DNA of 64,000 nt from Clostridiales bacterium PH28_bin88 (GCA_000987045.1 LAKY01000072.1:115383-179382), one strand, 5' to 3'. Counted from the first letter of the stretch, positions 55,500-64,000 are shown. Numbers and translations: made by a program. The notes: generated from the letters alone by a model not told the origin.

Positions 55500-56507
55500 T
55501 TATGAGTAACGGATCCGCGGGTCAATAAAGGCATAGGTGATGTCCACCACCAGGTTAACCATCACATACACCGTTGCAATAAACAGCACCGCCCCCTGCA
55601 TCAGCGGGTAATCGTTGGTCTGGATGGCGCTCACCACCAGGCTCCCCAGCCCGGGCCGGGAGAACACCGTCTCGGTGAGCACCGCCCCACCCAGGAGGGA
55701 GCCGGTTTGCAGGCCGATGACCGTTACCACCGGAATGAGGGCATTCTTTAACGCATGTTTGTAGACTACTACCCGCTCGGCTAATCCCTTGGCCCGGGCA
55801 GTGCGGATATAGTCCTGCCGGATAATCTCCAGCATGGTAGAACGGGTCATCCGGGCGATGAGGGCGGTGGAGTAAGCACCCAGGGCCACCGCCGGCAGCA
55901 CCAGGTGCTTGAGACTGGAGATGAGGGCGGCGTGGTTGCCGGTGAGGATGCTGTCCAGGATCACAAACCCGGTGACTTTATCCGGTTCAAGCCCGATGCC
56001 TACCAGGCCCGTGGCCGGCAGAAACCCCTTCATCTCCACGGAAAAAATGACGATCAGGAGGAGGCCCAGCCAGAAGATGGGCATGGAGACCCCCACCAGC
56101 GCTCCGGTCATACTAAGGTAATCAAAGAACGAATATTGCTTAACCGCAGAGATAATGCCCACCACCACCCCGGCAACAGTAGCCAGCGCCATGGCCGCCA
56201 GGGCCAGCTCGATGGTGGCGGGAAAACGGGTCAGGATCTCCTGCAGTACCGGGGTCCTGGTCATCAGAGACCGGCCCAGGTCCCCCTGCGCCGCATTGAT
56301 CAAAAACTTACCGTACTGGACGTACAACGGGTCATTAAGTCCCAATTCCGCCCGCAGGGCAGCCGCTCGCTCGGCAGTGGCGTGCTGTCCCAGGATGATA
56401 TAGGTGGGATCCGGGACAAATATGTGCATCACCACAAAGACCGCCAACGACACCCCGATCAGAACCGGGACTAACAGTAAAATGCGTTTGAACAAGTATT
56501 TAATCAT
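55500..56507 (-). CDS. dppB: peptide ABC transporter permease (DppB/OppB)
   Basis: A 335-residue permease starting MIKYLFKRILLLVPVLIGVSL, with about six membrane segments. The EAA-type loop is MLEIIRQDYIRTARAKGL followed by VVYKHALKNALIPVVTVIG. An upstream start at 56588 is open, but the ATG at 56507 has AAAGGAG ten bases before it and aligns with the family. Confidence 0.94.
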   Translation of the reverse strand: MIKYLFKRILLLVPVLIGVSLAVFVVMHIFVPDPTYIILGQHATAERAAALRAELGLNDPLYVQYGKFLINAAQGDLGRSLMTRTPVLQEILTRFPATIELALAAMALATVAGVVVGIISAVKQYSFFDYLSMTGALVGVSMPIFWLGLLLIVIFSVEMKGFLPATGLVGIGLEPDKVTGFVILDSILTGNHAALISSLKHLVLPAVALGAYSTALIARMTRSTMLEIIRQDYIRTARAKGLAERVVVYKHALKNALIPVVTVIGLQTGSLLGGAVLTETVFSRPGLGSLVVSAIQTNDYPLMQGAVLFIATVYVMVNLVVDITYAFIDPRIRYS

Positions 56508-56590
56508 GCTTCCAAACTCCTTTGACGACGGAAGAAAGAATGTGGCTTCTCGCGAAACCACATTCCTGTTCCACCCTGTTTCCGTCAAGG

Positions 56591-58174
56591 TTATTGTTTC
56601 GTAACTCCCTTAAGCGGGTATACTCCGGTGGGGTGCAGCTGGTAACCGCTGATGTTCTTGGTGGTGGCTGCCATATCCACCCCGTGGCTGATGAAGACCC
56701 AGGGGGCGTCTTGCAAGATGATTTCCTGAGCTTGGTGATACAGTTTATTACGCTCTTCCGGCTTGGAGGTACGCTGGGCCTGTACCAGCAGATCGTCCAC
56801 CTGCTTGTTGCTGTACTTGGCGGAGTTCAGGGTGCTCTCGATCTCGAAACTGCTCAACAGGGCGTACAAGAAGTTGTCCGGGTCGCCGTTATCGCCAATC
56901 CAGCCGTAGAAGAACAGGTCTCCTTCCCCCTGCTTGACTGCCTGTTTGTATTCAACCCACTGGTAAGGTACGATTTCTGTTTGGATACCGATCTTCAACA
57001 GGTCAGCCTGGATCGCGGCAGCCAGTTTCTCACCACCTACCGCGTTATACGGTCGCGGGTTCACGTAAGTGATCATCTTCACCTTCATCCCGTTGGGATA
57101 CCCGGCCTCGGCCATGAGTTTCTTTGCATCTTCCGGGTTGTACTCATAGGGTTTAAGGTCTGCGGCATATCCCGGCATGAAGTCGGGCAGCGGGCCGTTG
57201 GCCAGTTTGGCCATCCCCTGATAGAGGAAATCCACCAGGTCCTTGCGGTTGACGGCCATACTCACCGCCTGGCGCAGTTTCGGATCGTTAAAGGGTTTCT
57301 TGTGGGTGAAAAAGCCCATGTAGTTGATGTTCATCCCCGGGGCCTTCAGCACCTTGAGGCCGCTGTCCTCCAGTTTCTTCACGTCGTTGGGGTCAACGCC
57401 GTCGATGATGTCCACTGCTCCGGAGATAAGTTCACTGGCCCGTACCGAGTTCTCCTTGGTGACCTTAAAGACCACCTTGTCAACCTTGGGTTTTTCACCC
57501 CAGTAGTCCTTGTTGGCTTCCAGAACGATCTGCTGGTCCTTTTCCCACTTGACGAACTTGAAGGGGCCGGTGCCCACCGGGTTCTGGTTAAAGTCAGCGC
57601 CAAATTTCTGTACAGCCGCCGGGCTGACGATGGGGGCGGACAGGCTCATGGCCAGGTTGGCCAGGAAGGGGGCATAAGGCTCCTTCAGGTAAAACTTGAC
57701 GGTGTATTCGTCCGCCGCCTCCACCTTGTCCACCGGCCCGAAGGTAAAGGTGGCGTAAGGCATGTCGTCGTTAAGGTTAGGGGGTAGCTGCCGCTCCACG
57801 CTGAACTTCACCGCCTGGGCGTTAAAGGGGGTACCGTCGTGAAACTTGACCCCTTGGCGCAGCTTGAAGGTCCATACCTTCCCGTCCTCCGATGAAGACC
57901 ATTCAGTGGCCAGGCCCGGTTCGATATCCGTGCTGTTTGGCTTGTACTGCACCAGGTTCTCGTATATGTTCACGATCACCTTCGCGGATTCACCGTCATC
58001 CACATAAGCGGGATCCAGGCCGCGGGGGTCGGCGCCCCGGGCATAAACCAGGATTTTCTCCGCCGGTTTGCTGGCTTGCCCATCGGTGGTCTTACCACCG
58101 CCACAACCGGCCAGAGCCAGGGTAACAAGTAATAACACAGCTAACCCTAAAAACAAAACTTTCCCTTTTTTCAA
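56591..58174 (-). CDS. dppA: peptide ABC transporter substrate-binding lipoprotein (DppA/OppA)
   Basis: A 527-residue class C binding protein with a lipoprotein signal (FLGLAVLLLVTLALAGC) and the family segment near residue 85-115 (ATEWSSSEDGKVWTFKLRQG, VKFHDGTPFNAQAVKFSVER). It delivers peptides, or possibly nickel or heme-type ligands, to DppBC. The start is TTG after GGGGAGGAG. A perfect inverted repeat 100 bases upstream may be its operator. Confidence 0.92.
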   Translation of the reverse strand: MKKGKVLFLGLAVLLLVTLALAGCGGGKTTDGQASKPAEKILVYARGADPRGLDPAYVDDGESAKVIVNIYENLVQYKPNSTDIEPGLATEWSSSEDGKVWTFKLRQGVKFHDGTPFNAQAVKFSVERQLPPNLNDDMPYATFTFGPVDKVEAADEYTVKFYLKEPYAPFLANLAMSLSAPIVSPAAVQKFGADFNQNPVGTGPFKFVKWEKDQQIVLEANKDYWGEKPKVDKVVFKVTKENSVRASELISGAVDIIDGVDPNDVKKLEDSGLKVLKAPGMNINYMGFFTHKKPFNDPKLRQAVSMAVNRKDLVDFLYQGMAKLANGPLPDFMPGYAADLKPYEYNPEDAKKLMAEAGYPNGMKVKMITYVNPRPYNAVGGEKLAAAIQADLLKIGIQTEIVPYQWVEYKQAVKQGEGDLFFYGWIGDNGDPDNFLYALLSSFEIESTLNSAKYSNKQVDDLLVQAQRTSKPEERNKLYHQAQEIILQDAPWVFISHGVDMAATTKNISGYQLHPTGVYPLKGVTKQ

Positions 58175-58270
58175 AGTTCTCTCCTCCCCGAAAATAAATC
58201 AAAGAACCATATTCCCGGCGTAACAAATTACCCGCACCACCTCCGAAAACAAAACTGGGTTAAAATGTGT

Positions 58271-58301
58271 AATGCGGTTAGCATTCGCCACCAACCGCAT
58301 T
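58271..58301. promoter_or_regulatory. perfect 9-bp inverted repeat upstream of the dpp operon
   Basis: AATGCGGTT (58271-58279) and AACCGCATT (58293-58301) are separated by 13 bases. It lies between spmB and dppA. There is no U-run on either side, so it is more like a protein-binding operator than a terminator, but it could also be a weak hairpin ending spmB. Confidence 0.5.
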
Positions 58302-58349
58302 CTTCCTATTTTTTCTCTTTTTCTCTCATTTATAATATTTTTCTCTCGA

Positions 58350-58889
58350 CTAACCGAACAACCAATTAGCTATTAGAATCGAAGCTACCAGGCCGGTCAG
58401 GTCGGCGATCAGGCCCAGGGTTACAGCATAGCGATAACGGCGGATGCCCACCGACCCGAAGTAGACGGTAAGCACGTAGAAAGTGGTATCGGTACTGCCC
58501 TGCATGATGGATGCCATACGCCCGATGATGGAATCAGGACCGTGAGCGCCGATCAGTTCTGCCGCAACCCCCAGGGCGCCGCCGCCGGAAAGCGGCCGCA
58601 TGATCGCCAAAGGCAGCAGTTCTGCCGGTGCACCCACCAACCCGATTAACGGGTCTAGTGCCCTGACCATCAGGTCCATTGCTCCGGAGGCGCGAAAAAC
58701 GCTAATGGCGACCAGCATCCCTACCAGAAAGGGGATGATCTTGATGACTGTCTCAAAACCTTCCCGGGCACCCTCCACAAAAGTCTCATACACCTTAACG
58801 CCTCGGAGGTGGGCAACCGCGGGTATAAAAAAAAGCATCAACGGGATAGCCCAACGAGATATTTGCGTGATTACCTGGGAAAATTCCAT
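58350..58889 (-). CDS. spmB: spore maturation protein B
   Basis: SpmB is a membrane protein that, with SpmA, is needed for full dehydration of the spore core in Bacillus. This 179-residue protein has several membrane segments and a nucleoside-recognition (Gate) type core with GFETVIKIIPFLVGMLVAISVFRASGAMD. It follows spmA by five bases. Confidence 0.95.
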   Translation of the reverse strand: MEFSQVITQISRWAIPLMLFFIPAVAHLRGVKVYETFVEGAREGFETVIKIIPFLVGMLVAISVFRASGAMDLMVRALDPLIGLVGAPAELLPLAIMRPLSGGGALGVAAELIGAHGPDSIIGRMASIMQGSTDTTFYVLTVYFGSVGIRRYRYAVTLGLIADLTGLVASILIANWLFG

Positions 58890-58894
58890 CTGCC

Positions 58895-59491
58895 TCAGGA
58901 CCTCCTCCCATTCCGGCGGTGCGTCTTCCGAAAGTACCGGTCAGCCACCACTGCGGCCAGCATGCTGGCAGAAGTAGCCAAGATGGTAGGCGCCACAATT
59001 TCCGCCGGGTCTATGGAACCAGCCGCCGCCCGGATCCCGATAATAGTCGCCGGGATTAAAGTGATACAGCCGGTATTAAGGGCCAGGAAGGTGCACATGG
59101 CCTCGGAGGCTTCATCCGGTTTGTCATTTAAAGTCTGTAACTCTTTCATCGCCTTCAGGCCGAAGGGAGTAGCAGCGTTTCCCAGGCCTAACATGCTGGC
59201 GGCCAGGTTCATGATAATGGAGCCCAAAGCGGGATGGTTTTTTGGCACGCTGGGAAACAGCCTGACCATTACAGGTTTTAATAGCCTGGCCAGTGCCTCC
59301 ACCAGCCCGGCGGCTTCTGCCAGCTTCAACAGGCCCAACCATAAAGACATTAAACCGATAAGTTCCAGGGCGATGGTCACCGCCATCTGGGCAGCGCTAA
59401 GGGCCGAACTGGTAACCACCTCCACCTTTCCCCGAAATCCGGCCACCGCTATTCCGAAAAGCAGCATGAACAGCCAGATGGTGTTGACCAC
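58895..59491 (-). CDS. spmA: spore maturation protein A
   Basis: The partner of SpmB, 198 residues, with membrane segments throughout and the conserved NLAASMLGLGNAATPFGLKAMKEL. The GTG start has GGGGGG six bases upstream. On the minus strand CATACATA (59526-59533), about 27 bases before the expected start site and gene, resembles a sigma-E -10 box, though no good -35 is visible. Confidence 0.95.
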   Translation of the reverse strand: MVNTIWLFMLLFGIAVAGFRGKVEVVTSSALSAAQMAVTIALELIGLMSLWLGLLKLAEAAGLVEALARLLKPVMVRLFPSVPKNHPALGSIIMNLAASMLGLGNAATPFGLKAMKELQTLNDKPDEASEAMCTFLALNTGCITLIPATIIGIRAAAGSIDPAEIVAPTILATSASMLAAVVADRYFRKTHRRNGRRS

Positions 59492-59718
59492 ATCGTTCCC
59501 CCCAAGGTTGTCTTGTTAGTAAACTTATGTATGATTACCATTTAATAGAACCCCAGGGGAGAATGGCCAAAATGTAAAAGCACCCGGCCTTAAACCAAGT
59601 GCTTGTGGATCTCCACCAGTGCGACGTCCAGCAAAACCCGAGCCGCCACCGTCGCTGCTTTTATTGTGATGCCCTATGGTGCCATTGTTGTTGTACAGGT
59701 CTAAACACACTAATGCCG

Positions 59719-59738
59719 GTCACCAGTCACTAGTCACT
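59719..59738. repeat. 20-base repeat shared with 12349-12368
   Basis: GTCACCAGTCACTAGTCACT is identical to the copy next to metX and, like it, sits immediately beyond the 3' end of a minus-strand gene (gerW). The 250-base gap 59492-59741 holds this and a weak sporulation promoter candidate. Confidence 0.7.
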
Positions 59739-59741
59739 AAC

Positions 59742-60221
59742 TCATACCCCGCCCTGAAGAGTATGGGGAACCATCTCTGCGTTGCCTCGTTCCCGTTTTT
59801 CTTCCTTCCTTTCCTCCTTGTGTCCCCGCTCTCCTCCGTTCCGCTTAAACAATCCTTGTATTTGCGCCACAACCTGGGGGGCCACGTCAATCAACCTGTC
59901 TACAACAGCGTTGCCGTCAACAGGCAGCAGGCGAACCTGCCCGTTGCCCACCACCAGGAACCCTACCGGCTGAACTGAAACCCCCGCCCCGCTACCGCCC
60001 CCGAATGGTAGTCCACCGCCGTCCTTTCCACCGTCCTTCCCACTACCTGTCTGGTACTCCCCGCCGCCGGCGGCAAAACCAACCGCCACCCGGGAAACCG
60101 GTATAATAACGCTCCCGTCGGGCGCCTCCACAGGGTCACCGACCACGGTATTCACATCCACCATTTCTTTGATGCTTTCCATTGCCGTCTTCATCAAAGC
60201 TTCAATCGGGTGATTGCTCAA
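59742..60221 (-). CDS. gerW: GerW family sporulation protein (YtfJ)
   Basis: A 159-residue protein of the GerW/YtfJ family, required for proper germination in Bacillus. It has the conserved start HPIEALMKTAMESIKEMVDVNTVVGDP, the SRVAVGFAAGGGEY and GGGSGAGVSVQPVGFLVV segments, and a charged lysine/glutamate-rich tail. It follows a DUF2953 gene by six bases, the ytfI-ytfJ order of Bacillus. Confidence 0.94.
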   Translation of the reverse strand: MSNHPIEALMKTAMESIKEMVDVNTVVGDPVEAPDGSVIIPVSRVAVGFAAGGGEYQTGSGKDGGKDGGGLPFGGGSGAGVSVQPVGFLVVGNGQVRLLPVDGNAVVDRLIDVAPQVVAQIQGLFKRNGGERGHKEERKEEKRERGNAEMVPHTLQGGV

Positions 60222-60227
60222 GTTCTG

Positions 60228-60893
60228 TTACCCCCTTTGTCCCACCACTGCTTTAATTAGGATCCAAAAAGTTCGCAGTCCCATGAGCATAATATGACCG
60301 GCCCGGATGGCAAATATGCAATTAAAACCCAGGTTAAGTTTCGTCTCGGCAAAGCTGGGAATTACCTCGAATTCTGGACGGCTGAACTCCACTTTTACCG
60401 TCCGCTGCAGGTTGGCGAAAACCCACCCTTTCAGGACCCATAACCCTCCAATAAACATTCCTGTGGCTGCAGCGTCTTCCAGGCCCACCTCTGTAACCCA
60501 TTTCAACCGGTGGCAACGGATGTTCCGGTAAAACCAACGATTGATACGTAGGATGTCCAGTCCCGCTTTAAACAGGCCGGATATTTTTGTTACAATCCCC
60601 AGGGGAAGCGGGGGAACTTTTTTAACTTTAACCTCATGCTTTGTCAAGGACTGGCCGGTGCTGGTCTCTGTTGCAGCCTCCATCCTCAGGTACGGGAGCC
60701 AGTCCTCCCAGTTCCACTGGATAACCGGAACCTCCAGTTTATAGCCCCATACCCCCGGCCAGGCCCGCAAAACCATGGTCAAGCGGTCATCATCCGCGTG
60801 CTTACGGTACTCGACCTCCATCCTGAGGGGAATTGCAGCTACCACCAGGCTAAACAAAACCCAAGCTATAATTATGGTAATTAAAAACTGCAC
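60228..60893 (-). CDS. DUF2953 domain-containing protein (YtfI-like)
   Basis: A protein of about 221 residues with an N-terminal membrane segment (VQFLITIIIAWVLFSLVVAA) followed by a mostly soluble beta-rich region ending in a hydrophobic stretch (FNCIFAIRAGHIMLMGLRTFWILIKAV). The family is uncharacterised and is linked to gerW. The GTG at 60893 follows a G-rich site and starts at the membrane segment; ATG codons at 60908 and 60998 are alternatives. Confidence 0.8.
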   Translation of the reverse strand: MQFLITIIIAWVLFSLVVAAIPLRMEVEYRKHADDDRLTMVLRAWPGVWGYKLEVPVIQWNWEDWLPYLRMEAATETSTGQSLTKHEVKVKKVPPLPLGIVTKISGLFKAGLDILRINRWFYRNIRCHRLKWVTEVGLEDAAATGMFIGGLWVLKGWVFANLQRTVKVEFSRPEFEVIPSFAETKLNLGFNCIFAIRAGHIMLMGLRTFWILIKAVVGQRG

Positions 60894-61000
60894 CCCGCCA
60901 CCCCCCATCATTGCATTATTTTTCCTATCCCTGCGACTGGTATGCAAAATAGTAATGAAAAATGACGGTGCGGGATGGCCTAGCAGAGTAAAAGGCAATT

Positions 61001-61252
61001 TTAATTCTTTTCCACCTCGATGACATAAATGCTCGACAACGGGACAACGGCGCTAAAATCACCCATATCCAAGACGAGGCCAAGATCATCAATATGGCTA
61101 ATGACGCCTTCGTAAAGGTTTTCTTCGTTCACGTATACCTTGACTTTTTTCTTCTTGACTATAAGTCCCCGTAAAAAATTTTTACGACTGCGTCCAGAGA
61201 TAGGTTCCGTCTTCAGTAGCTGGATAAGCTGGTCCATTTGTGTGAAATACAC
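61001..61252 (-). CDS. hybrid ORF: istB fragment fused to the 3' part of a small unknown gene
   Basis: The first 26 residues (YFTQMDQLIQLLKTEPISGR...) are the mid-part of an IS21 IstB helper. From residue about 28 the sequence changes to IVKKKKVKVYVNEENLYEGV, ISHIDDLGLVLDMGDFSAVV, ending VIEVEKN, a strand-rich protein with an Sm/SH3-like look that I cannot name. No convincing start codon for the second part remains, so the original 5' end seems to have been replaced by the insertion. Whether the 83-residue product is made is unknown. Confidence 0.45.
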   Translation of the reverse strand: MYFTQMDQLIQLLKTEPISGRSRKNFLRGLIVKKKKVKVYVNEENLYEGVISHIDDLGLVLDMGDFSAVVPLSSIYVIEVEKN

Positions 61253-61636
61253 CGGTAGCCGGCATCTACTGCTGCCAGCCCCAAGGCCACCGCCAGGTGG
61301 GTTTTACCCCACCCCGGGCGGCCCGAGGAACATGATGTTGTAGGCGCCTTCGAGCTAGGCCATCTCGGTCAACTGCTGCCGCCTGGATACACTGGTCTGG
61401 AACCCAAAGTCAAAGTCGTCCAGTGTCTTGTGGAAGGGTAAATTGGCTGCCTTTAGCCGGCGCAATCGGCCAGTATCCTGGCGGTTTTGCTGCTCAATCT
61501 CCAGAAGTGCCTGCAGGGTTTGTAGGGGCGTTAATTCCTGTTTACGTGCCTTTTCCAGGATGCCCTCCAGTTCCCTAGCGGCGTGTTTCATGGATAAACT
61601 GTGAAGTTGCTCCTGCACACTCGAAAGAAGGTTCAT
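61175..61636 (-). pseudogene. istB remnant (IS21 family transposition helper ATPase)
   Basis: The start is intact, with AAAGGAGGTG before MNLLSSVQEQLHSLSMKHAARELEG, and 93 residues can be read. The gene then has a TAG (61355-61357), an extra T within the P-loop (near 61306, FLGPPGVG|KTHLAVALGL) and a missing base near 61253 before VYFTQMDQL. Homology stops after ISGRSRK at about 61175. There is no istA and no obvious terminal inverted repeat, so it is a decayed fragment. Confidence 0.88.
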
Positions 61637-61685
61637 GGGGTTTCACCTCCTTTCGCCACTAGCCTTCCCGGTCTGAAAGCGCCCA

Positions 61686-61720
61686 GGGGCGTTTTTGTTA
61701 CTGTAAAAGGAAAACGCCCC
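61686..61720 (-). terminator. hairpin after scpB
   Basis: GGGGCGTTTT and AAAACGCCCC pair perfectly around a 15-base loop directly after the scpB stop codon. The A/T half of the stem supplies the U-rich part; it can work in either direction. Confidence 0.65.
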
Positions 61721-61726
61721 GGAGGT

Positions 61727-62296
61727 CTATTCCTCCGGAGCGTTATCTTTATTACTTTGGAAGGTTGCCAGATCCGGTAATTCTTTTAAATCTTTGAGGC
61801 CGAAATACGTCAAAAACTCCTTGGTTGTACCGTAGAGGATAGGCCGCCCAGGACCTTCCTTTCGCCCTACCTCGCGTATGAGTTTTCGTTCCATCAAGGT
61901 GGTCAACACCCCCTCCACCTTGACTCCGCGGATTTGCTCTATTTCCGCCCGGGTGATCGGCTGACGGTAGGTCACAATGGCCAGGGTTTCCAGGGCTGCG
62001 TGAGAAAGAGCAGCCGTATGAGGCTTGTATAACTTTTCGATGTAGGGGGCCATTTCTGGGCGGGTGATCAACTGGAATCCGCCCGCCACCTCCACCAGCC
62101 GGATGCCCCGACCCTCGCCGTTGTACAACTCCTCCAATTGTTGCAGCAGAATACGGGCATCAGACTTGGTGATCCCGGCAATCTCGCTAAGGGTTCCCAG
62201 GTCAAGGGGTTCATTGGCCACAAACAGCAAACACTCGATCACAGCCCTGGGTTCATCGGCAAAAAGGACTCCAACTGGCTGAACTTCCTTCTCCAT
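61727..62296 (-). CDS. scpB: segregation and condensation protein B
   Basis: ScpB is the winged-helix dimer of the SMC-ScpAB condensin. The 189-residue protein has AVIECLLFVANEPLDLGTLSEIAG and the conserved LETLAIVTYRQPITRAEIEQIRGVKVEGVLTTL and GRPILYGTTKEFLTYFGL. It follows scpA after 20 bases. Confidence 0.97.
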   Translation of the reverse strand: MEKEVQPVGVLFADEPRAVIECLLFVANEPLDLGTLSEIAGITKSDARILLQQLEELYNGEGRGIRLVEVAGGFQLITRPEMAPYIEKLYKPHTAALSHAALETLAIVTYRQPITRAEIEQIRGVKVEGVLTTLMERKLIREVGRKEGPGRPILYGTTKEFLTYFGLKDLKELPDLATFQSNKDNAPEE

Positions 62297-62316
62297 GACC
62301 TACCTCCGGTTTTCAT

Positions 62317-63081
62317 TTATCCAAGGCCGGCCGCTACCTGCGGGTGTTCCGCGGTACGCGGGAAAATGGTAATATCGTCGAAGGGTCGAGGCTGGTAAAT
62401 GATTACCTGCTGCAACCTGACCAACTCCAACAGGGCCAAAAAGGTAATCACCACCGCGACCCGTGTAGCCGCACCCGATAATAGCTCGCGGAAGAGGAGC
62501 CCTCCTGGCCTTTCCGCTAAGTAGGAAATAATCAAGTCCATTTGTTCGCTGATAGTAACCTCTTGCCTGGAAATCTCGTGAACCGGCTCTTCTGCCGGGA
62601 CCCGGGCCAACAGGTCCCGCATGGCGCCCACCAGATCCCATATGGAAACCCCCTCCAGGGGGTTGTCCGGAGTAAAGGCACTTATAAAGGCCTCCACATC
62701 CACGGGCCGGGAGTAAACCCGGGCCTGTGCCGCCTCCTGGGACTTAAGGTGGGCAGCCGCCTCCTTATATTTCTTGTATTCCAACAGGCGGGCCACCAGT
62801 TCTTCCCGGGGGTCCGTGGTTGCTTCCACGGATTCCGGGTCTCCGGCAGGTTCCTGGGGTAACAACATCCGGGCCTTGATGGCCAGCAGGGTGGCAGCCA
62901 TCACCAGAAACTCGCTGGCCACGTCCAGGTCCATCTCCTGCATGGCGTGCAGGTACTCAAGATACTGTTCCGTGATCTGCGCGATGGGGATGTCGTAGAT
63001 GTCCACTTCCGCCTTTTCGATCAGGTGAAGCAGGAGGTCCAGCGGCCCTTCAAACACCTCCAGCCTGATGTGGTAACTCAT
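62317..63081 (-). CDS. scpA: segregation and condensation protein A
   Basis: ScpA is the kleisin of bacterial condensin that bridges the SMC heads. The N-terminal helix region YHIRLEVFEGPLDLLLHLIEKAEVDIYDIPIAQITEQYLEYL binds the SMC neck, and the C-terminal winged helix (VAVVITFLALLELVRLQQV) binds the SMC cap. The length is 254 residues. It lies just after trpS. Confidence 0.97.
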   Translation of the reverse strand: MSYHIRLEVFEGPLDLLLHLIEKAEVDIYDIPIAQITEQYLEYLHAMQEMDLDVASEFLVMAATLLAIKARMLLPQEPAGDPESVEATTDPREELVARLLEYKKYKEAAAHLKSQEAAQARVYSRPVDVEAFISAFTPDNPLEGVSIWDLVGAMRDLLARVPAEEPVHEISRQEVTISEQMDLIISYLAERPGGLLFRELLSGAATRVAVVITFLALLELVRLQQVIIYQPRPFDDITIFPRTAEHPQVAAGLG

Positions 63082-63103
63082 CGCTCATCCCCTCTCGCCA
63101 CAA

Positions 63104-64000
63104 CTAAATTTTCATGGCCTCTCTGACCTCTTCCATGGTTTTTGCCGCCTCCTGCCGGGCCCGCTTCACTCCGGCAATCACAATTTCATCCAGAAGACCC
63201 GGGTTGGCCTCCAGCCGCGCCCGTCGCTCCCGCACTGGTTCCAGCACCTCGTTCATCTTAGCCGCCAAGTTTTTCTTGCAGGCGACACACCCGATAGTGC
63301 CCCCGCGACAGCAGTCGGCGCAGTTCTCCACATCCGCAGCGTTATAGATTTGCTGGTAGGCATAGACAACGCATACTTCCGGGTGTCCTGGGTCGTCCTT
63401 CCGGACCCGCGCGGGGTCGGTTACCATCATCCTTATTTTTTCCTGGACCTCCTGGGGACTGGCGCTGATGGCAATATCGTTATGGTAGCTCTTACTCATC
63501 TTGCGCCCGTCTATCCCGGGCAACATGGCCACCTTTGCCAGCTTGGCTTTGGGCTCCGGAAAGAGCTTCGTATCATACATGAAGTTGAACCTGCGGGCGA
63601 TCTCCCGGCAAAGTTCCAGGTGGGGCAACTGGTCTTCACCTACCGGCACGGTGTCGGCCTTGTACACCAGGATATCCGCGGCCTGGAGCAGGGGGTAACC
63701 CAGGAAACCGTAGGTAGAGATGTCCTTGCCCTCCTGACCCAGTTGCTGCACCTGGTCCTTGTAGGTTGGAACCCGCTCCAGCCAGGAGAGGGGGGTAATC
63801 ATGGAAAAAAGGAGGTGTAGCTCAGCATGCTCTTTCACATGGGATTGCACCAGCACGGCGCTCTTCTCCGGGTCAATACCGGCACTCAGCCAGTCGATCA
63901 GCATCTCCCGGATGTTATCTTTAATTTGAGAGGTATCGTCAAAGGCGGTGGTGAGGGCATGCCAGTCCACCACCCCGTAAAAACACTCGTATTCGTCCTG
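63104..64000 (-). CDS. trpS: tryptophanyl-tRNA synthetase, 5' end outside the window
   Basis: TrpS charges tRNA-Trp. The reading frame is open to the right edge (QDEYECFYGVVDWHALTTAF...), so about 30 N-terminal residues with the HIGH-type motif are missing. The KMSKS signature appears in DGRKMSKSYHND, and GCVACKKNLAAKMNEVLEPVRERR is the usual C-terminal anticodon-binding part. No T-box leader can be seen because the 5' end is cut off. Confidence 0.96.
   Translation of the reverse strand, partial: QDEYECFYGVVDWHALTTAFDDTSQIKDNIREMLIDWLSAGIDPEKSAVLVQSHVKEHAELHLLFSMITPLSWLERVPTYKDQVQQLGQEGKDISTYGFLGYPLLQAADILVYKADTVPVGEDQLPHLELCREIARRFNFMYDTKLFPEPKAKLAKVAMLPGIDGRKMSKSYHNDIAISASPQEVQEKIRMMVTDPARVRKDDPGHPEVCVVYAYQQIYNAADVENCADCCRGGTIGCVACKKNLAAKMNEVLEPVRERRARLEANPGLLDEIVIAGVKRARQEAAKTMEEVREAMKI

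Noticed and set aside
56522..57787. Plus-strand open frame of 421 codons opposite dppA
   Set aside because: Antisense of the binding-protein gene, rich in His/Val/Leu as expected for a shadow frame, and without a ribosome-binding site.

Overview
The window looks like the chromosome of an endospore-forming, anaerobic, moderately GC-rich member of the Clostridia, most like the Desulfotomaculum/Pelotomaculum (Peptococcaceae) group. This is inferred from the sporulation genes (spoIVA, spoIIP, spmA/spmB, gerW), a probable tungsten-type aldehyde:ferredoxin oxidoreductase, a B12-responsive transport locus, an IspH-S1 fusion and the cmk/der/gpsA/spoIVA gene order. Nearly every gene lies on the minus strand; only a radical SAM gene and a small stress-like gene are on the plus strand. 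No tRNA, rRNA or CRISPR array was seen.

Layout in plus-strand coordinates (transcription mostly runs right to left). 0-4 kb: a 2-hydroxyacid dehydrogenase, a radical SAM gene and hflX. 4.2-6.8 kb: an aldehyde oxidoreductase operon with two MoaD-like proteins behind a structured leader. 7-12.2 kb: a threonine/aspartate operon (ACT protein, hom, thrC, thrB, lysC) with a clear sigma-A promoter. 12.4-15.1 kb: metY-metX behind a SAM riboswitch. 15.2-32 kb: a housekeeping/sporulation block (spoIVA, gpsA, plsY, der, DUF512, two DUF3189, YIEGIA pair, spoIIP, DUF1614, fni, ispH-S1, plsC, cmk). 30.7-42.6 kb: an aro-trp supraoperon, trpEGDCFBA followed by aroF-pheA-tyrA-aroA. 42.6-43.5 kb: aroH and a HutP-family RNA-binding regulator. 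43.5-50.7 kb: a flavoprotein, an FAH-family enzyme, cobO and a BtuFCD cobalamin transporter behind a cobalamin riboswitch. 51-58 kb: rluB and a dpp/opp peptide transporter. 58-64 kb: spmAB, gerW, DUF2953, an istB remnant, scpB-scpA and the 3' part of trpS.

The most distinctive content is RNA-level control. The trp leader carries nine (G/U)AG triplets, mostly two or three bases apart, overlapping an antiterminator and followed by an intrinsic terminator, which is the architecture of a TRAP-regulated leader. The aroF leader, inside the same supraoperon, is different: a stem-closed loop with regularly spaced UAG triplets, two mutually exclusive stems and its own terminator. I cannot assign it to a known class. 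A HutP-family gene sits with aroH immediately upstream of trp. The aldehyde oxidoreductase leader has riboswitch-like architecture (hairpin with a GNRA loop, and a P1 strand shared with a terminator). Other points are a JAMM/RadC-like metal motif at the N-terminus of HflX, a nested palindromic element between trpC and trpF, several dispersed intergenic repeats and a decayed IS21 istB fused to a small gene. All functional calls are from sequence recognition without database searches.
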